A stretch of 36,422 bases of DNA from an uncultured Oscillospiraceae bacterium (GCA_947630395.1 CANRHK010000003.1:1-36422); one strand, 5' to 3'. Positions 8,156-16,520 are shown, counted from the first letter of the stretch. The notes: a model not told the origin generated them from the sequence alone. Numbers and translations are program-made.

Positions 8156-9676
8156 TCAGTTCTCCTTTCTCTGTGTCTGCGCCTCCAGCGCCTTGCGGTC
8201 CAGCTTGCCGTTGGGCGTCAGGGGCATTTTATCCAGCCGGATTACGGCGTTGGGAACCATGTAGCGGGGCAGGCGCTCCCGCAGGGCGGGGATGAGCTCC
8301 GTGGGAGTCAGATCACCCACATAGTAGAGCTGGATCTTGTCCTGCTCACTGTCGAACACGCAGCAGCAGGAGGAGACGCCGTCCAGCGTGCTCACGTTGA
8401 CCTCGATCTCCCCCAGCTCCACCCGGTGGCCCATGTGCTTGATCTGGTGGTCCTTCCGGGAGACAAAGACCAGCTCGCCCCGCTCGTTCCGCCGCCCCAG
8501 ATCGCCGGTGCGGTAGATAAGCTCCGGGTAGCGGTCATTGAGGGGGTTCTGGACAAAGACCGCGCTTGTCCTGTCAAAGGAGCGGTAGTAGCCCATGGTC
8601 AGGGAGGCGCCCCGCACGCAGATCTCGCCCACCTCCCCCGGCGCGGCCAAGGTGTTCTGTTCAGTCAGCAGCAGAATCTCGGTGTTGCGGAAGGGCCGCC
8701 CCACCGGCATGACCTCGTCCAGGGCAAAGTCCCTGTCCACCTTGTACCAGCAGCACATGCCGGTGGCCTCGGTGGGGCCGTAGAGGTTGAAGAACGCGGC
8801 GTCCGGCAGCGCCTGCCGCCAGAGCCGGAACTGCTTGATGGGAAAGACCTCGCTGCCGAAAGCGACGGTGCGGAGATACCTGGGCACCGCTTTCTCCAGC
8901 ACCCCGAGGGAGGAGATCATGGTGAGAGCGGACACCACCCAGCAGACGGTGTTGATCTGGTATTTGTTGAGAAATTCCACCAGCTTGATGGGGAACATGA
9001 ACAGCTGCTTGGGCACGATGTAGGTGGTGGCGCCGAACTTCACCGTGGGGTACAGTTCCTTCAGGCAGGCGTCGAAGTAGAAGGGCGTCTGGTTGGCGAA
9101 GCGGGTGCTCTCGCTGAAGCCCAGGGTCTCCGACAGAGTCTCAATGTAGTCGATGACTGAGCGGTGGTTGGCCACCACGCCCTTGGGAACCCCCGTGGAG
9201 CCGGAGGTGAAGACCACATAGAGGGGGTCCGTGTCCAGGTGGCGGGCGCGGATGCCCGCCAGGGCCTCGGGTTCCACAGACCCCGAGGCGAGATCGCCGT
9301 AGAGGGCGATCTCGCCGGAGAAGGCCAGCGTCCCCGCCGTCTCCCGGGTGCTCTCGTCGCAGATCATGACCCTTGCGTTCAACGTCCGCAAAATCAACTC
9401 CATGCGGAACAGGGGCATCTCCTCGTCCAGGGGCACGTAGTAACAGCCGCCGTAGACGCAGCCGAAAAACGCCGGGACGGTGCGGGGCTGCTTGCGCATG
9501 AAGACCGCCACCGGCTCCCGGTAGCAGCCCCGGCGGTGCAGGGCGCTGCCGATCGCATGGCTCTCCCGGTAGACCTGGGCGAAGGTAAGCTCGTCCGTTT
9601 CGTCGGCGTAAGCCACCTTGTCCGGCAGGCGGGTCACGGTCTGCTCCAGATATTCCAGTACGTTTGTCTGATGCAT
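8156..9676 (-). CDS. Amino-acid adenylation enzyme, DltA-like but with altered pocket
   Basis: This 506-residue ANL-family ligase activates a carboxylic acid with ATP and loads the adjacent carrier protein. Visible core motifs are A3 FTSGSTGVPKG (about 156-166), A5 NLYGPTE, A7-A8 YRTGDLGRRNERGE and KHMGHRVELGEIE, and A10 PNGKLDRKAL with the catalytic lysine. Asp202 in FYFDACLKE matches the amino-group-binding aspartate of amino-acid A domains. In DltA the sequence FCGE supplies a cysteine that contacts D-alanine; here the equivalent is FGSE (Gly274). The substrate may therefore not be D-alanine. I use the ATG at 9676 (MHQTNVLEYLEQ), preceded by GAAGAGG; the track's extra 39 residues are not conserved. 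Confidence 0.85.
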   Translation of the reverse strand: MHQTNVLEYLEQTVTRLPDKVAYADETDELTFAQVYRESHAIGSALHRRGCYREPVAVFMRKQPRTVPAFFGCVYGGCYYVPLDEEMPLFRMELILRTLNARVMICDESTRETAGTLAFSGEIALYGDLASGSVEPEALAGIRARHLDTDPLYVVFTSGSTGVPKGVVANHRSVIDYIETLSETLGFSESTRFANQTPFYFDACLKELYPTVKFGATTYIVPKQLFMFPIKLVEFLNKYQINTVCWVVSALTMISSLGVLEKAVPRYLRTVAFGSEVFPIKQFRLWRQALPDAAFFNLYGPTEATGMCCWYKVDRDFALDEVMPVGRPFRNTEILLLTEQNTLAAPGEVGEICVRGASLTMGYYRSFDRTSAVFVQNPLNDRYPELIYRTGDLGRRNERGELVFVSRKDHQIKHMGHRVELGEIEVNVSTLDGVSSCCCVFDSEQDKIQLYYVGDLTPTELIPALRERLPRYMVPNAVIRLDKMPLTPNGKLDRKALEAQTQRKEN

Positions 9677-9710
9677 GATGTGCCTCTTCTCTTTTGTACT
9701 TCTGAGCTCC

Positions 9711-11036
9711 TCAGCGGCGCAGGACCTTGGCGCTGTAGTCGATTTGGTCCTGGACGGACACGGTGGAGCGCTCGGGGTAGAGGGAGGGGTCAAAGACGTG
9801 GCTGTTGTTGTGGGTGCCGGAGTAGGCCTCCAGTTCCTCGTCCGTCACCAGGAAAAAGTCGTCGCCCTCGCCCTTCCGGGGCGTGCAGTCGAAGTGGTAC
9901 CAGCCATCCCCTAGATTCACCAGATTCCAGAAGTGCCGGGAGTGGGAGGTGTCGCTCTTGACAATGTCCGCATTCTCGATACCCGCCGCTGTCAGCAGCG
10001 CCTTGGCGGCGGCGAAGTAGTTGAAGCAGTCCCCCCTGCGCTGGGTAAACGCCTGGTACGCGCCGCTGATCCAGCTGGACTTGTCGGAGGTATTTACGTA
10101 GGAAATGTTGGATTTCGCCCAGCGGTAGATGGCGTAGGCCACCTGCATGTCGTCCATGGACTCGTCGGTGATCTCTGAGAGAACCTCCCGGGCCAGGTTG
10201 TAGACGATCTCCGCAACCATAGCGTCAGAGGACTTCTCTATGCGGACCAGAATCATCTTCTCGGAGGAATTGCCGGCCGCGTCCGTGGCCCGGTAAATGA
10301 CGGGATAGTCGCCCGGCTTGGTCAAATCCACCCGGCTGTTGTCGATCTCCAGCGTGGGGTTGGAATCCTCGTTGTCGGTGACGGTGACCGCCGAGCGGTA
10401 GCTGACGGCGTCGCCCAGAAGGACACGGATCTCCTCAGGTCCCACGATGACAGGGGCCTCGGTGTCGGCGCCGCCCGGCGGTTCCCCGCCGGCGAGGACG
10501 GTCAGGGTGGAGGTCACCCGCGCGGTGTTGCCGCTGGTGTCGGTCAGCAGGACAGTGACCTGCTGTCTCCCAATCGCAGTAAAGTCCGGAATATTGTCAA
10601 ACGTGGCCGTCACCGGGGTCACGTCGTAGATATTCCCCACAAAGGCCGAGGCCTCCGGCGGGGCGTCCCCCAGACGCACGGTGACAGGCACGGCCGCGCC
10701 GGCGGGGGCCACGGTGTCCTGAATAGTGAGGCGGGAGCGGCAGATGACGCCGTTCACCTTGATTTCAATGGGGTAGGTGCCCGGCACGGCGGTGTCGATC
10801 TCCGAGGCGCCGGTGAGAAAAACCGCCTCTTCCGTTTGGCGCGTCAGGAACAGATCCGCGGAGATCTCCCGGCCCGCCTCCAGAAAGACCTCCTCCAGGA
10901 CACATTCCTTCCCGTGCCGGGTCGCCGCGAAGGCGGTCAGCAGCACTATGACGGTGAGGCATCCGCAGATCACGCCCAGCCGCCTGCTGCGCCGCCGCTT
11001 CTTCATCGCCCGTCTGGCGTAATGCTCTCTATTCAT
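9711..11036 (-). CDS. Membrane-anchored transglutaminase-like protein with Ig-like repeats
   Basis: This 441-residue protein has a basic N-terminus, one membrane helix (about 20-38), two or three extracytoplasmic beta domains of HYR/DUF5011 type (about 75-265, e.g. KPGDYPVIYRATDAAGNSS) and a C-terminal transglutaminase-core domain. The triad is intact: Cys337 in RRGDCFNY, His368 in SRHFWNLV and Asp383 in YHFDCTP. Such domains act as cysteine proteases, amidases or cross-linkers on envelope components. It is the first gene of the dlt-like operon and ends 34 bases before the adenylation gene. Its link to the acylation machinery is by position only. GAAAGGAC precedes the ATG at 11036. Confidence 0.82.
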   Translation of the reverse strand: MNREHYARRAMKKRRRSRRLGVICGCLTVIVLLTAFAATRHGKECVLEEVFLEAGREISADLFLTRQTEEAVFLTGASEIDTAVPGTYPIEIKVNGVICRSRLTIQDTVAPAGAAVPVTVRLGDAPPEASAFVGNIYDVTPVTATFDNIPDFTAIGRQQVTVLLTDTSGNTARVTSTLTVLAGGEPPGGADTEAPVIVGPEEIRVLLGDAVSYRSAVTVTDNEDSNPTLEIDNSRVDLTKPGDYPVIYRATDAAGNSSEKMILVRIEKSSDAMVAEIVYNLAREVLSEITDESMDDMQVAYAIYRWAKSNISYVNTSDKSSWISGAYQAFTQRRGDCFNYFAAAKALLTAAGIENADIVKSDTSHSRHFWNLVNLGDGWYHFDCTPRKGEGDDFFLVTDEELEAYSGTHNNSHVFDPSLYPERSTVSVQDQIDYSAKVLRR

Positions 11037-11271
11037 AGGCTTGTCCTTTCACCGGGAATACGGTTCCCACTGTGTGTTATCCTGCTATCGCCGGAGCCGC
11101 CGCCTCGCCGCGGCAGGGGAAAGGTCCCTTCGCCTTTCTACTCCCCGTTTTGCTGCGGCGGTTGCAGGGAGAAGGAAATATTTTGGCCGCCGGACAGCTC
11201 TCCCCGGGCCTGAGAAGAGTCTAGCAGATCATTGCCTCCAACTGGCATCAGAGTTGTATCGTACCGGCATC
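11037..11271 (-). other. Long 5' leader of the dlt-like operon
   Basis: About 230 bases separate the predicted transcription start near 11265 from the transglutaminase-like start codon. I find no conserved ORF, tRNA-like fold or riboswitch signature. Several short G/C-rich stems can be drawn, but none is convincing. Confidence 0.35.
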
Positions 11272-11301
11272 ATTTTAATGAATTTTTGGTAACAGGATCA
11301 A
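11272..11301 (-). promoter_or_regulatory. Candidate sigma-A promoter for the dlt-like operon
   Basis: On the minus strand TTGATC (11296-11301), an 18-base spacer and TAAAAT (11272-11277) make a reasonable promoter just after the terminator of the importer operon. Confidence 0.5.
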
Positions 11302-11340
11302 CAAGCCCCCGCGCCGGTTTTCCACCGGCGCGGGGGCTTG
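11302..11340 (-). terminator. Terminator hairpin of the BtuFCD operon
   Basis: A perfect 17-pair stem (CAAGCCCCCGCGCCGGT) closes a five-base loop and lies 14 bases after the ATPase stop codon. The trailing sequence is TTGATCC, so the T-tract is weak, but the stem is very stable. Confidence 0.75.
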
Positions 11341-11353
11341 CGTATCGATTGTC

Positions 11354-12109
11354 TCACTCCCACTGGGAGAGCATCTGCCGCATCCAGGCGCGGACGTCCA
11401 TGCGGTAGACCGGGTCCAGGTTGGCGCTGATGAGGACCTCCTCCACACCCCCCAGGGCCACTGTTTTTCCCCTATCCATCAGCAGCACCCGGCTGCCGTA
11501 GGCCCTGGCCAGGGACAGGTCGTGGACCACGGACACCACCGCCCGCCCCGGCGTCTTCAACCATTGGGCGATCATGCTGAACACCTGCTTCTGGTAGACC
11601 AGATCCAGGTGGTTGGTGGGTTCGTCCAACAGCAGCAGCTTGGGGTCCTGGGCGAATACCTGGGCCAGGAAGGTGCGCTGGAGCTCGCCGCCGGAGAGGG
11701 TGAGCACGGACTGATTCCGCTGTTTCGCCATGCCCGTGAGGGCCAGGGCTTCCTCCACCGCGTCCGTGTCCCCCCGGCCGTGTCCGGCCAGAAAGCCGGA
11801 GGAGTAGGCGTAGCGGCCCAGGGACACCACCTCCTCCACGGAGAAGGAGTAGGACACATAGTGGGACTGCATCAGCACACCCATGCACCGGGCCAGATCG
11901 GCGGGCTTTTTCCGCCGGATATCCTCCCCCTCAAAGAGCACCTGCCCGGTGTAGTCCGCGCCACGGGTGATGGCGTTGAGGACCGTTGACTTGCCCGCGC
12001 CGTTAGGCCCCACGATCATGAGCCATTGGCCCTCCGCCACGGAGAAGCTGAGGCCGTCCACGATGGTCAGATCCCCGTAGCGCACGGAGAGATCCTTTAC
12101 TTCCAGCAT
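11354..12109 (-). CDS. btuD: BtuD/FecE-type ABC importer ATPase, probably for cobalamin
   Basis: This 251-residue ATPase is the energy-coupling subunit of a type II importer. It shows Walker A (GPNGAGKST), signature LSGGELQR, Walker B with D-loop (LLLLDEPTNHLD) and the switch region VVHDLSLA. Homology and a GGGGCG ribosome binding site support the ATG at 12109, one base after the permease stop. Sequence alone does not separate B12 from siderophore or haem importers; the cobalamin riboswitch upstream of the operon decides the call. Confidence 0.85.
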   Translation of the reverse strand: MLEVKDLSVRYGDLTIVDGLSFSVAEGQWLMIVGPNGAGKSTVLNAITRGADYTGQVLFEGEDIRRKKPADLARCMGVLMQSHYVSYSFSVEEVVSLGRYAYSSGFLAGHGRGDTDAVEEALALTGMAKQRNQSVLTLSGGELQRTFLAQVFAQDPKLLLLDEPTNHLDLVYQKQVFSMIAQWLKTPGRAVVSVVHDLSLARAYGSRVLLMDRGKTVALGGVEEVLISANLDPVYRMDVRAWMRQMLSQWE

Positions 12110-12110
12110 G

Positions 12111-13172
12111 TCAGCGCCCCTTTCTGGACCGGTAGAAGATGAATACAAACACCACCGCGCCCACAAGGCTGGTGACAATGCCGATGTTCAGCTCCCGGGG
12201 GTTTAAGAGGATCCGGGCCACCAGGTCCGCCAGCATCAGAAAGACAGCCCCGCCAAAGAGAGAGGCGGGCAGGAGGCGGCGGTGGTTGGGCCCCACCACC
12301 AGGCGCACCATGTGGGGGGTCACCAGGCCTACAAAGCCGATGACGCCGCCGATGGACACGCACACGCCGATGAGCCCGGACACGGTGATCAGCACAATCA
12401 GCTTCACCCGGCGCACGTTCACGCCGATGTGCCGGGCGTTGTCCTCCCCCACGGCGAAGGCGTTCAGCTCCCGGGTGTGGAGGAAGATGGCCCCGCCGAA
12501 GATCGCCAGCGCCCCAAAAAGCATCAGCGCGTCGGTGTAGCCCGTGCCTTGGAGGCTGCCCATGGTCCAGAAGGTGATGTGCTGGACCTTGTCGGCGGCG
12601 AAGGTGATGACGATGCTCATGAGGCTGGAGACGAACATGGAGAAGATGACGCCGATAAGGATGATGGTATTGGTGGCCAGGGAGTAGTCCAGCTTGTAGG
12701 CCAGGCCCAGGATAATGAGCAGGGAGAGAAGGGCGAAGGCGATAGCCATGACCATGGTTCCGGCGAAGGGCAGGCCGGGGAAGGTGATACCAAAGGCGAT
12801 GGCGATGACCGCCCCCAGGGCCGCGCCGGAGGACACCCCCAGGGTGGAGCCGTCCGCCAGGGGGTTTTTGAGGAGCCCCTGCATGGCGGCCCCGGCGATG
12901 GACAGCGCCGCGCCGGTCATAGCCACGCAGAGCACCCGGGGCAGGCGGATGGATAGGATGATGGAGGCGGTGAGCCCCTCGGGGAGCGCTGGCACCGCGC
13001 CCGTGATCCAACTGCGGATCCGCGCCCGCAGGGCCGCCCAGATGGTGTACGCCGTGTCCTCCAGGGGGATATTGACGCTGCCGATGCAGACGCAGGCGAA
13101 CAGCACCGCGATTGTCACCGCGGCAAAGATCCCATACTCCGCCGGGGAGAACCGATCGGATCGCTTTTTCAC
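12111..13172 (-). CDS. btuC: BtuC/FecCD-type importer permease
   Basis: This 353-residue permease has about ten membrane helices and the family motifs SIRLPRVLCVAMTGAALSIAGAAMQGLLKNPLAD (about 75-108) and GFVGLVTPHMVRLVVGPNHR (about 270-290), which contacts the ATPase. The start is a GTG at 13172 behind GGAGGTG. A 57-base gap with a 10-pair hairpin separates it from the binding-protein gene, which may lower permease output relative to the binding protein. Confidence 0.87.
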   Translation of the reverse strand: MKKRSDRFSPAEYGIFAAVTIAVLFACVCIGSVNIPLEDTAYTIWAALRARIRSWITGAVPALPEGLTASIILSIRLPRVLCVAMTGAALSIAGAAMQGLLKNPLADGSTLGVSSGAALGAVIAIAFGITFPGLPFAGTMVMAIAFALLSLLIILGLAYKLDYSLATNTIILIGVIFSMFVSSLMSIVITFAADKVQHITFWTMGSLQGTGYTDALMLFGALAIFGGAIFLHTRELNAFAVGEDNARHIGVNVRRVKLIVLITVSGLIGVCVSIGGVIGFVGLVTPHMVRLVVGPNHRRLLPASLFGGAVFLMLADLVARILLNPRELNIGIVTSLVGAVVFVFIFYRSRKGR

Positions 13173-13194
13173 GCCGTCACCTCCACAGACAGAC

Positions 13195-13217
13195 GGGGGG
13201 AACGTGCCGTTCCCCCC
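13195..13217 (-). other. Intercistronic hairpin between btuF and btuC
   Basis: GGGGGGAACG pairs perfectly with CGTTCCCCCC around a TGC loop. No T-tract follows, so it is more likely an mRNA-stability or processing stem than a terminator. Confidence 0.6.
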
Positions 13218-13229
13218 GCAGACGTCCGC

Positions 13230-14225
13230 TTATTCGCCGTAGATGAAGTCATAGAGCTTCTGGGCGCCCTCCACCAGACGGGGGGCGGGACGGGAGAGCT
13301 CGTCGTCGGGGAGGTTGAGAATCTTACCGTTCTGCACGGCGGTGACGTTCTCCCAGCCGGCACGGCCCTTGATCTCGTCCTCAGGGGTGGGACCCTCGCC
13401 GTAGTACATGGTGATGGTCATGATGTAGTCGGGATTCCGCTCCAGCACCTCCTCCTCGGAGATCTCGGCCCAGCCCTCCACATCGGCGAAGCAGTTCTTC
13501 ACGCCCAGCAGATTAGCCACCTCGTCCATAAAGGTGCTGGTGCCGGCGGTCCACAGGCCATACTCCAGGGGGGAGACCTCAAAGTAGATGGTCTTGGTGC
13601 CGTCGCCGGAGGCCTTCGCCTGGAGATCCGCGAAGGAGGCCTTCATGTCCTCCACCACCTGGGCGGCCTCGGCGTCCTTGCCCGTCAGCTTGCCGATCAT
13701 CTCAATGGCGGTGTAGGTGCCCGCGATGTCCTGGGCGTTGCTGACTACCACCTGGACCCCCGCGTCCTCCAACTGCTTGACCCACGACTCATCTTCAAAC
13801 ATGCTGAGTACCAGAAGCACCTGGGGCTCCAGGGAGAGGATCTGCTCAATGTTGGTCTCGCCGCCGGACGACACTTCGGGCGCGTCCAGTACCTGGTCGG
13901 GGTAGTTGCAGTACTCACCCCGGCCTACCAGGGTGTCCCCGGCACCGACGGCGTAGAGAATCTCGCAGTCAGAGGGGGCGAGGGCCACCACGCGGGTGGC
14001 GGGCTCATCCAAGGTGATCTCCCGGCCGGCCATGTCGGTGAGGGTAATGGAGGTGTCGCCCCCCTGGCCATCTCCCTGGTCGCTGCCGCCGTTCTGGCTA
14101 TTGCCGGCGTTGTTCCCAGCGCTATTTCCGCCATTGTTTCCGCCGCTGTTCTGCCCGCCGCAGGCGGCCAGGGCCAGCAGCATGGCAAATGCAAGGATCA
14201 GGGCAAGCAGTTTCTTGTGTCTCAT
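13230..14225 (-). CDS. btuF: BtuF-like cobalamin-binding lipoprotein
   Basis: This 331-residue substrate-binding protein has a lipoprotein signal (lipobox LAAC, Cys22), a long Gly/Asn/Gln tether (about 23-57) and the two-lobed helical-backbone fold of class III binding proteins. It starts with ITLTDMAGREITLDEPATRVVAL, the usual opening of BtuF/FepB-like proteins. I use the ATG at 14225 because the signal peptide begins there and GGAG precedes it; the track ORF starts 74 codons earlier, inside the riboswitch. Regulation by the cobalamin riboswitch points to a corrinoid ligand. Confidence 0.88.
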   Translation of the reverse strand: MRHKKLLALILAFAMLLALAACGGQNSGGNNGGNSAGNNAGNSQNGGSDQGDGQGGDTSITLTDMAGREITLDEPATRVVALAPSDCEILYAVGAGDTLVGRGEYCNYPDQVLDAPEVSSGGETNIEQILSLEPQVLLVLSMFEDESWVKQLEDAGVQVVVSNAQDIAGTYTAIEMIGKLTGKDAEAAQVVEDMKASFADLQAKASGDGTKTIYFEVSPLEYGLWTAGTSTFMDEVANLLGVKNCFADVEGWAEISEEEVLERNPDYIMTITMYYGEGPTPEDEIKGRAGWENVTAVQNGKILNLPDDELSRPAPRLVEGAQKLYDFIYGE

Positions 14226-14270
14226 TGGTATGGACTCCTTTCTCTTTGGCTGAACAGGGAGGGAGCCGTG

Positions 14271-14302
14271 AAACAAAAAATTTGCTCCCCTCGATGGGGA
14301 GC
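14271..14302 (-). terminator. Expression-platform terminator of the cobalamin riboswitch
   Basis: On the minus strand GCTCCCC-ATCGA-GGGGAGC is followed by AAATTTTTTGTTT. It lies between the aptamer and the btuF ribosome binding site, so cobalamin binding would favour early termination. Confidence 0.85.
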
Positions 14303-14339
14303 AGCAAAAGAGCGCAAAAGTCCGCGCGGTTTCCACCCA

Positions 14340-14537
14340 ACCCCAGAAGTGTTCCATACACGGATAGGTCTCCCGGCTTGGCGTCATCCTACTGGGGCGT
14401 CTTCCCACCTTGCGGCAGTGACATATATGCCCGTTCGTCGGCTTCACGGTTACTGGGATAGCCCGGAATTCTCATCCGATTCCCGCAGTGCTCTCGCACC
14501 GGCGCCTCCCGGCGCAGCCGCATATGCTGTTCAGTTT
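14340..14537 (-). ncRNA. Cobalamin riboswitch
   Basis: The minus strand carries the conserved elements in order: GGGAATCGGATGAGAATTCC, GCTATCCCAGTAACCGTGA, CACTG..GGGAAG, then AAGCCGGGAGACC. These are followed by a GTGT-ATGGA-ACAC hairpin that corresponds to the P13 element, whose loop kisses L5 in known B12 riboswitches. It begins just after the promoter at 14543-14571 and ends before a terminator and btuF. End points are approximate. Confidence 0.92.
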
Positions 14538-14542
14538 GGCCT

Positions 14543-14571
14543 AGTTTACCATCTCATAGGAGGAAAGTCAA
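14543..14571 (-). promoter_or_regulatory. Sigma-A promoter for the btuFCD operon
   Basis: TTGACT (14566-14571), a 17-base spacer and TAAACT (14543-14548) lie on the minus strand directly upstream of the riboswitch. The -35 overlaps the vanG terminator stem. Confidence 0.78.
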
Positions 14572-14606
14572 GCCCACTGGCCGGAATTTCTTCGCCAGTG
14601 GGCTTG
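14569..14606 (-). terminator. Terminator hairpin after vanG
   Basis: A 13-pair perfect stem (CAAGCCCACTGGC) with a 12-base loop starts six bases after the vanG stop, followed on the minus strand by GACTTTCC. The arm contains the -35 of the next promoter. Confidence 0.7.
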
Positions 14607-14611
14607 CTTTC

Positions 14612-15661
14612 TCATGACACATACAGGCCGATGAGCCTCTCCAGCAGATCGGAGAAGGACAGGCCGATGCCCTTCATCATAGTGGGGTACCGGCTGTGGG
14701 CGGTGAAGCCGGGGATGGTGTTCACCTCATTGAACACAATCTCCCCGGAGGGCGTATAGAACATGTCCACTCTGGCGAAGCCCGAGCAGCCCAGCGCCCG
14801 GTAGATGGATACGGCGGCCTCCTGAATGCGCTTTTCGGCCTCCGCAGAAACTCTCGCGGGCATGTGTATCCTGGAGGATTTCAGCGTGTACTTCTCCGTA
14901 TAGTCAAAGATGCCGCCTGACAGCTCAATTTCATCCACCCGGCCCACCGTCAGATCATCCGTTCCGAGAATAGCGCAGCCCACCTCAAAGCCGTCTACCG
15001 CCTCCTCCACGATGACCTCGCTGTCATGAGCGAAGGCCAGATCCACGGCGGCATCCAGCTCATCTCCTCCCGCTATCCTTGACATTCCCAGGGAGGAACC
15101 CCCGCGGACGGGCTTCACAAAGAGGGGATAGGTCAGCTCCGCCGTGATTCTACTCCGGGCGGCGTCCCTGCCGGCCCGGCTGAACGCCACGGATTTGGGG
15201 ACGGATATGCCGGTAAGGCTGACGAGCTTATGCGCCCGGTCCTTGTCCATGCAGAGGGCGGAGGAGAGCGTACCGCAGCCGATCACAGGGATGCCCGCCA
15301 GCTCGAATAGCCCCTGCACTGTGCCGTCCTCACCGTTTTTGCCGTGCAGGACGGGGAAGGCCAGGTCAATCTCCACCGCGCGGTATTTGCCAGCGGAGAG
15401 CTCCAGAAAGCCCTTCACAGAGCGATTTTGAGAAACGGTCACGGGGATGAGCCGCCCGCTGTCCAACCACCAGGTGTTGTCGGAAATCTTTTCCAGCTCC
15501 CCGGTGTAGCGATACCAGTCTCCGTTCCTGGTGATGCCGACGGGGATGACGGTAAACTTGTCTGCATTGAGCTGCGTCAAAACCGTGCAGGCGGATTGCA
15601 GGGAGATCTCATACTCTGTGGAGTTTCCGCCGAAAATCACGGCAATCCGTTTCTTTTCCAT
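14612..15661 (-). CDS. vanG: VanG-type D-alanine--D-serine (or D-Ala) ligase
   Basis: This 349-residue ATP-grasp ligase has the same length as VanG as I recall it and very similar sequence: VIFGGNSTEYEISLQSA at the N-terminus, FPVLHGKNGEDGT, LSSALCMDKDRAHKLVSL, KPVRGGSSLG and FNEVNTIPGFT at the magnesium site. The omega-loop region reads DYTEKYTLKSS, the VanG type, unlike VanA/B. VanG enzymes make D-Ala-D-Ser, which lowers vancomycin affinity of peptidoglycan precursors. The ATG at 15661 follows the vanW stop by one base, with GGGG upstream. The serine racemase and dipeptidase genes of complete vanG operons are not here, so precursor supply is an open question. Confidence 0.9.
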   Translation of the reverse strand: MEKKRIAVIFGGNSTEYEISLQSACTVLTQLNADKFTVIPVGITRNGDWYRYTGELEKISDNTWWLDSGRLIPVTVSQNRSVKGFLELSAGKYRAVEIDLAFPVLHGKNGEDGTVQGLFELAGIPVIGCGTLSSALCMDKDRAHKLVSLTGISVPKSVAFSRAGRDAARSRITAELTYPLFVKPVRGGSSLGMSRIAGGDELDAAVDLAFAHDSEVIVEEAVDGFEVGCAILGTDDLTVGRVDEIELSGGIFDYTEKYTLKSSRIHMPARVSAEAEKRIQEAAVSIYRALGCSGFARVDMFYTPSGEIVFNEVNTIPGFTAHSRYPTMMKGIGLSFSDLLERLIGLYVS

Positions 15662-15662
15662 T

Positions 15663-16490
15663 TCACGCGCCCCTTTCTTCTTCCACATCGATATTTTCAG
15701 GCAGTTTATAGGTAATCTCGCACCGGTTGCGGTACAGGTGCCTCTCCGTTTTCCTGGAGGTCCCCTTGTCCGTTTCCAGCCGGCAGACCTCGGCCAGCTG
15801 ATATACCCTCCCGTTCTGCCGGAGATAGGAAACGGACGGATTGTACACCGTGTACGAGGTCTCCACAGGCCTCTGGGATAAGATCCGGCCATACATGAAT
15901 TGCCTGTCAAAGCTGATCTCTATCTGAAAGGCGTTATCCGTCCCGTTTCGCGCTTTCAGATCCAGCCACCCCTCGTTCACCGTGGCGTCCACGCCGCAGG
16001 GCAGATTTTCCTCCGTGGGCGGAAGGGCCTCCACGTCGTGGCCGTGGCGCTCCACTACGGTCAGCGGGGTGTGGAGGAATATCCAGAACAGCAGACTGCT
16101 CAACTGGCAGAGCCCGCCGCCATAGGAGCCGGTGATTTTCCCGTCCACCAGGTTCAGCCCGTCACGGTAGGGCTCGTCCCTGTCGGCGAAGCGGACGCAT
16201 TGACAGAATGAGAAGGTCTCATTCGGCTTGATCAGAAGGTTGTGGATGGGTTTCGCCGCCAGCCTGAGATTGTGTACCTTGTTATACTGAAATTTTACAT
16301 CATAGCCGCTGTTCTCGTTTATCAGCAGCGATGACGTTTCAAATACCAAATAGGGCAGAGGGGCCTCCGCCCTGCTTTTGGCATAGGTGTTTTCGTCAAA
16401 CCGCATTTTCAGATAAAACAGCTGCTTCCTCTGCCATTTGCGTAGCGGCGCCAGGGAGGGAAACACCTGCGTAACCCGCTTTCTGGACAT
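15663..16490 (-). CDS. vanW: VanW-family protein
   Basis: This 275-residue protein matches VanW from vanB/vanG operons in length and motifs: PNETFSFCQCVRFADRDEPYRDGLNLVDG and GSYGGGLCQLSSLLFW near the middle. The function of VanW in resistance is not known; related domains occur in exported proteins, but this one has no signal peptide. The start at 16490 is chosen by its GGGGGCG ribosome binding site and because homology begins at MSRKRVTQ; the track's 35 extra residues lie inside the leader hairpin. It is probably co-transcribed with vanG from the promoter at 16608-16641. Confidence 0.88.
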   Translation of the reverse strand: MSRKRVTQVFPSLAPLRKWQRKQLFYLKMRFDENTYAKSRAEAPLPYLVFETSSLLINENSGYDVKFQYNKVHNLRLAAKPIHNLLIKPNETFSFCQCVRFADRDEPYRDGLNLVDGKITGSYGGGLCQLSSLLFWIFLHTPLTVVERHGHDVEALPPTEENLPCGVDATVNEGWLDLKARNGTDNAFQIEISFDRQFMYGRILSQRPVETSYTVYNPSVSYLRQNGRVYQLAEVCRLETDKGTSRKTERHLYRNRCEITYKLPENIDVEEERGA

Positions 16491-16520
16491 AGGGACGCCC
16501 CCTTTCAGAACAGCCGCGCA

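Noticed and set aside
5198-9160. A 1320-codon plus-strand ORF
   Set aside because: It is antisense to five minus-strand genes with clear families. It has no ribosome binding site and its translation is low-complexity, rich in Gly, Val, His and Ala, as expected from high third-position GC.
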